Source of the DNA: Chloromonas sp. AAM2
Lineage: Eukaryota > Chlorophyta > Chlorophyceae > Chlamydomonadales > Chlamydomonadaceae
Length of the DNA stretch: 64,000 bases
Direction: 5' to 3'
Assembly (NCBI GenBank): GCA_004335635.1
Contig: QAXH01005380.1
Location: forward strand, 16,229-80,228
In this document: positions 60,464-64,000 of the stretch, piece after piece
How the letters are laid out: each line of letters opens with the position of its first letter
Position numbering within the stretch: position 1 is the stretch's first letter
Notes under the pieces: model-generated
The model's database searches: none
What the model was told of the DNA's origin: nothing
The model's input: the letters and a program-made list of their open reading frames with translations, nothing else
Program-made: the position numbers and the translations under genes

Positions 60464-62047
60464 TAAGTATTCGACAAAGAAGAGAGAAAATTAGTAATTG
60501 TGTTATACTTGTACCAGATACTTCATGTGTCACAGCATTTGCTGCTTGAGTGGGCAGGATTGTCCCGTTGTCATGCCATGTTGAGCACAGCAGTGAAGTG
60601 TTGTGTTACTTCCAAGAGTGTTGACCAGTTGAGGATGTGCTCTCACTTTGAGTTTGCTGTTTCTTTTGGGGTGCCAGGGCAGAGGCTGAGGATACTGCAC
60701 TTTGTGGGTGGTCAATAGAGCCTATGTTTCCATGTCAATTATGCCCACCACACTGTGCCTGTGTTCACCAGGTGGGCCAGTTCAGAAAACTTAAAGCAAC
60801 TGTGCTCAGCAACTGTGCTCAGAAAACGCAAAGCAACTTTGCAGTGTGTGTGCAATGCCATGCTGCCCAGGCCTGAGTTCACAATGCACATGCATGAAGT
60901 ATGAACTATGTCCTCTCCCTGTGAGGCAATACCTTGTGTTGTGCTGTGCTATGAGAGGTGTGCTCTACTAGCTTTAATAGTTTAGTAGGAGCTGAGGTGC
61001 GGTGTTCAGAAAATTACTGCACTACCGAGAGTTTGGGAGAGGGAACAGAGGGTTGCCAGCACTGAGAGCGGTGTTTAATAACCAATTTTGGTAAACCGTG
61101 GTGGCTGCTGAAAAACTAGTTGCTGAATCCAGTCAACAGAGATTTGAGTAGGGTCATGAGTGCACTGGCTACTAAGTACACTGTAGTTGCCTGGGAAACG
61201 CCGTGATTCACATGTTTTCTTCCCCTGTCTGGACTGCAATCATGATCATGGTATACTGCGAGCCGGCTTGAATGGTCTGTCATCAGTGGTCTTGATTATC
61301 AAAGAGAAGGCGCTGGGTGACCCCAGCGTGGTACTTGAAGTAGATGCTGCTTGCATTGATCGTTATCATCAGCGCAATACTGATTGTATAACGTTTCTCA
61401 ACCAGCACAGCCCTGTTGCTACCATGCCGCATGTCAGCCACCCTATGTGGTCCTGGCAGGGCCTTCGACCACTCTTCCTTATGCCAAGGACGTCAACTCA
61501 GTGCCTCGTGCCATTCCATTTTCAGCCTGCATGCCGCGCATTGCTAACTATGCTTTACTCCAGCTGCCATCCCCGCACCACATAGCGGGACGCGTCCCTG
61601 CCCATCGTGTCACTCCCAATTCAGTTACAGTACAACCACTACAGGTAAGGACGATCAACAATACAATACATCCGCCGGGCGACTGTAGAAAAGGGCTAGA
61701 GTTCATGGGACAGACTCTGGCCTTTTGAGTAGCTCATCCTGCGTCAAACACTGTCAAGCAGAAGCCACGTTTGTTTTGTGATCTTCTCGAGGGCGCAAAT
61801 AGCCTTGCTCCGTATCCAGCAGTGTTGCAGCCATCACAGCGCAACACATCAGTTTGGCAAACACTCAATCCACACGCGTTGCATTCAATGGACTGCACTG
61901 CTCAGCAGCATGTACAATGCGTGAATGATCTCCAGTGCTCCAGCATTCATGACATTACCCACATCCGTGGGCAATTTCTGCAATTTCTGACCTGGGCTTT
62001 AGCCCAGGCATTTTCTGCACGTTTCTAGGCTTGAACCATATCTAGTC
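60464..62047. other. Intergenic region between convergent GNAT and TTC1 genes
   Basis: No gene that I can support. One open stretch ends at a good donor context (CTACAG|GTAAGG near 61647), but no partner exon was found. TTACA at 61625-61629 could be the TTC1 poly(A) signal on the minus strand. Confidence 0.4.
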
Positions 62048-64000
62048 TTATTGTTGGAACCGTATGCTGTAGCCTCCCGTGTTGGGGTCCTTGTCCGCCT
62101 TGAAGTTGTCCAGGGACATGCCAAAGTTGCCCAGGATGGTGTTGCCCAGGTCCTTGAGCTTGCCAAGCATTTCGTCCTGGAAACGCACACTCACAAGACA
62201 AGGATTATTTGCACGTGCATGGGGTTAAGAGGTGTAAGGTGGTGTCCGCAGTGCCCGTGCCTGGTCCTGGAAATGCAAACACATGGATGCGTTACACTAA
62301 AACTGATGCTGACGGTACATGCTGACGGTACACGCCTTTGATACTGAGGGATACAGTTATGGGACCCGATGAAGGATAACACTGAGACTGTGCTTGTGGC
62401 AAAGAAAAAGAGAGGGGTGCACACTGGCAGTGAGGACAGCGCTGCAGAGTAGGCCAGTGTATGAGTAATAGTCGTACACGATGTATTAGAGGAATTGAGA
62501 CTGAGTACCTCATCAAACTGGTAACTGTAACATAGCTTCCCTGCAACAATAGAATGCTGGCAGCAGAGCCCATATCCCTGAGAAACATGCGCAGTCCAGC
62601 AAAACACACATTGTCACTGGTCACGATGTGAGGCATGGCAAGGCATCAGGCGTCCGACGGGCAGAACATGCCCAACCGACACCAAGCCAAGAGGCACCCG
62701 ACCACACATGCCCAACCGTTACCTTGAGTTTTTCATGTCTTTCCGCCACCAACGGCTCCAGTTCCTTGACGGTGCGCACAGCCCAGCCATTGGTGGGATC
62801 CAGCTCTACCACCTGACAAACACACACAACAAAGGATGTACAGGTCTCATGTATATAATCATCACAACAGGGAAGCCAGCACACGACACCGCCCTTGAGA
62901 GCAGGAAGACTAGCAGAGATGGACTAAGATCCAACGCTTGTCATGAACCCACCCGATCACTAGCTTCACCATTGATGCAATGGCCGTGAAGCAAAAGCAG
63001 GATCACCGCATACGTCCCTTTCTGGGCCGTATACGTATGCGTATTCGAATGCGGTGATCCTGAGCAAATCCAAGTCCAATCAGAGCTGCCAGATACATGG
63101 CGTGATCGCCAGCAGATTCACGCAACAGCCTGGTGTGTTTTCATGGCAAGCTCAGTCAACTTGACTCCTCCTCCCCTGCTTTGTTTTTTTTTACATCTCC
63201 TTGATGTTTCCGTCTGTTGCTCAGGCCTTGTCGACTGTTGTTCTCGTTTCTTGTATGGCGTCCATATTTAATGCATTGAACCCCATGCTGTAGTCTCTTT
63301 ACATAATCTCATATAGCGCCATGGTCGCTGTGCAGCTACAGCCCAGCATCATTGCTGCCACCTGTCAGCATGGCGATGGGCAGTCATCCCAATAGAATTC
63401 TGTATCCTGCTCGTACCTGAGCTGAGTGGCCTGTTGCGCGGTCACACTGTCTCACTTGCCTACGATTACTCCGCACACACAAATCAAATACAACACATGT
63501 TTTCCATCCAGCTCACTGATTTCGTTGCTACTCCACCTGGCGACCACAGGCCCGTTTCACTTCAGTCGCACCTTCTTAGCGTTAGTGAGTGCCTGGTCCA
63601 AGTCATCCAGTTCTCGCTGAGCCACTCCCCGCCGCATGTACGCCTGGGCAGGGCACGGGTAAAGCACTGTATCAGAATGAGTGTGCTCGAGGAAAAGTGA
63701 GAGGGTGCGGACAAGGAAGTGTAGAAACCCGTCCGTTGTGATGTACATACACAAACTATATTGACAGTGAGTGAGGGGAGTTTACACCGGAGAAGTATAC
63801 TAAAACCGTAAAAGGGATGCCAGGTCACAAGCTCTGAAAATGAGAGTGTTTTCGTCGTCCCGCTTGTTGCCTCGCAGTATGTCCGTGCTGCACCATCTAT
63901 TGCTCCATCTCTTGCCCCCAGGCGATTGCCCATGCCACCCACATGGACTGCCTGTTACACACCTTGACGTATGTTGCATCTTCTTCCAAGGCTGCGTTGC
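62048..64000 (-). CDS. TTC1: TTC1-like tetratricopeptide-repeat protein, C-terminal part (cut by window edge)
   Basis: Four exons on the minus strand with exact phase-0 joins: 64000-63963 (partial), 63643-63572, 62812-62723 and 62176-62048. They read ALEEDATYVK / AYMRRGVAQRELDDLDQAL / VVELDPTNGWAV / DEMLGKLKDLGNTILGNFGM, ending YSIRFQQ-stop. The last segments match the conserved C-terminus of TTC1 (LKDLGN..L..FG....NF...D..TG.YSI.F). TPR helices bind the C-termini of Hsp70/Hsp90 partners, and TTC1 is a cytosolic co-chaperone and adaptor. The N-terminus and first TPR repeats lie beyond position 64000. Gene lies tail-to-tail with the GNAT gene. Confidence 0.88.

Noticed and set aside
61187..61728. 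Overlapping plus-strand open frames ending at a good splice donor
   Set aside because: No partner exon, family signature or start context; kept only as a note in the intergenic entry.

Overview
The window is nuclear DNA of an intron-rich eukaryote, most likely a chlorophyte green alga. The genes are split into many short exons with GT-AG introns, often ending in TGCAG. TGTAA, the usual green-algal polyadenylation signal, lies about 130 nt after two of the stop codons. A secreted protein carries Ser-Pro-Pro linkers of the volvocine/chlorophyte cell-wall type, and coding sequence is rich in CAG/polyQ. There are no bacterial operons, rRNA or tRNA genes, or CRISPR arrays. Two assembly gaps (N runs) occur at 13717-13939 and 44904-44994. 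All gene models below were built by eye by joining ORF pieces at splice sites, so exon ends are approximate unless stated.

Layout. (1) 652-2666 (-) and 2801-22058 (+) are two head-to-head paralogues separated by 134 bp between start codons. The plus gene is a very large SNF2-family ATP-dependent chromatin remodeller of the ATRX/ARIP4 type, with about 38 exons and a 680-residue disordered Pro/Ala tail. The minus copy shares the first exons with identical intron phases and runs off the left edge. (2) 22059-26651 is repeat-rich and contains a stop-bearing copy of a module from the next gene. (3) 26652-31766 (-) encodes a secreted protein of seven six-cysteine, kringle-like modules followed by a Pro-rich tail. 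(4) 31767-34322 holds a dead LINE reverse-transcriptase fragment and a foldback hairpin. (5) 34323-42505 (+) is a DEAD-box RNA helicase of the DBP2/DDX5 type with an Arg-rich presequence-like N-terminus and an RGG/Gly-Tyr tail. (6) 43270-55186 (+) is a secreted CotH-kinase-family protein with lamin-tail-like domains at both ends. (7) 56509-60463 (+) is a GNAT acetyltransferase whose two large introns carry insertions. (8) 62048-64000 (-) is the C-terminal part of a TTC1-like TPR co-chaperone, cut by the right edge.

The genes do not form a pathway: nuclear chromatin and RNA functions sit beside two secreted or wall-facing proteins. The accessory DNA has a theme of its own. Short dispersed repeats recur inside introns, and TIR elements of about 0.8 kb sit in introns and carry bits of other genes. 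The most unusual objects are the kringle-like modular protein with its apparent covarying cysteine pair, the head-to-head ATRX-like pair, the TIR elements with captured exons, and an antisense helicase-like ORF flanked by an exact 43-bp inverted repeat in a GNAT intron.
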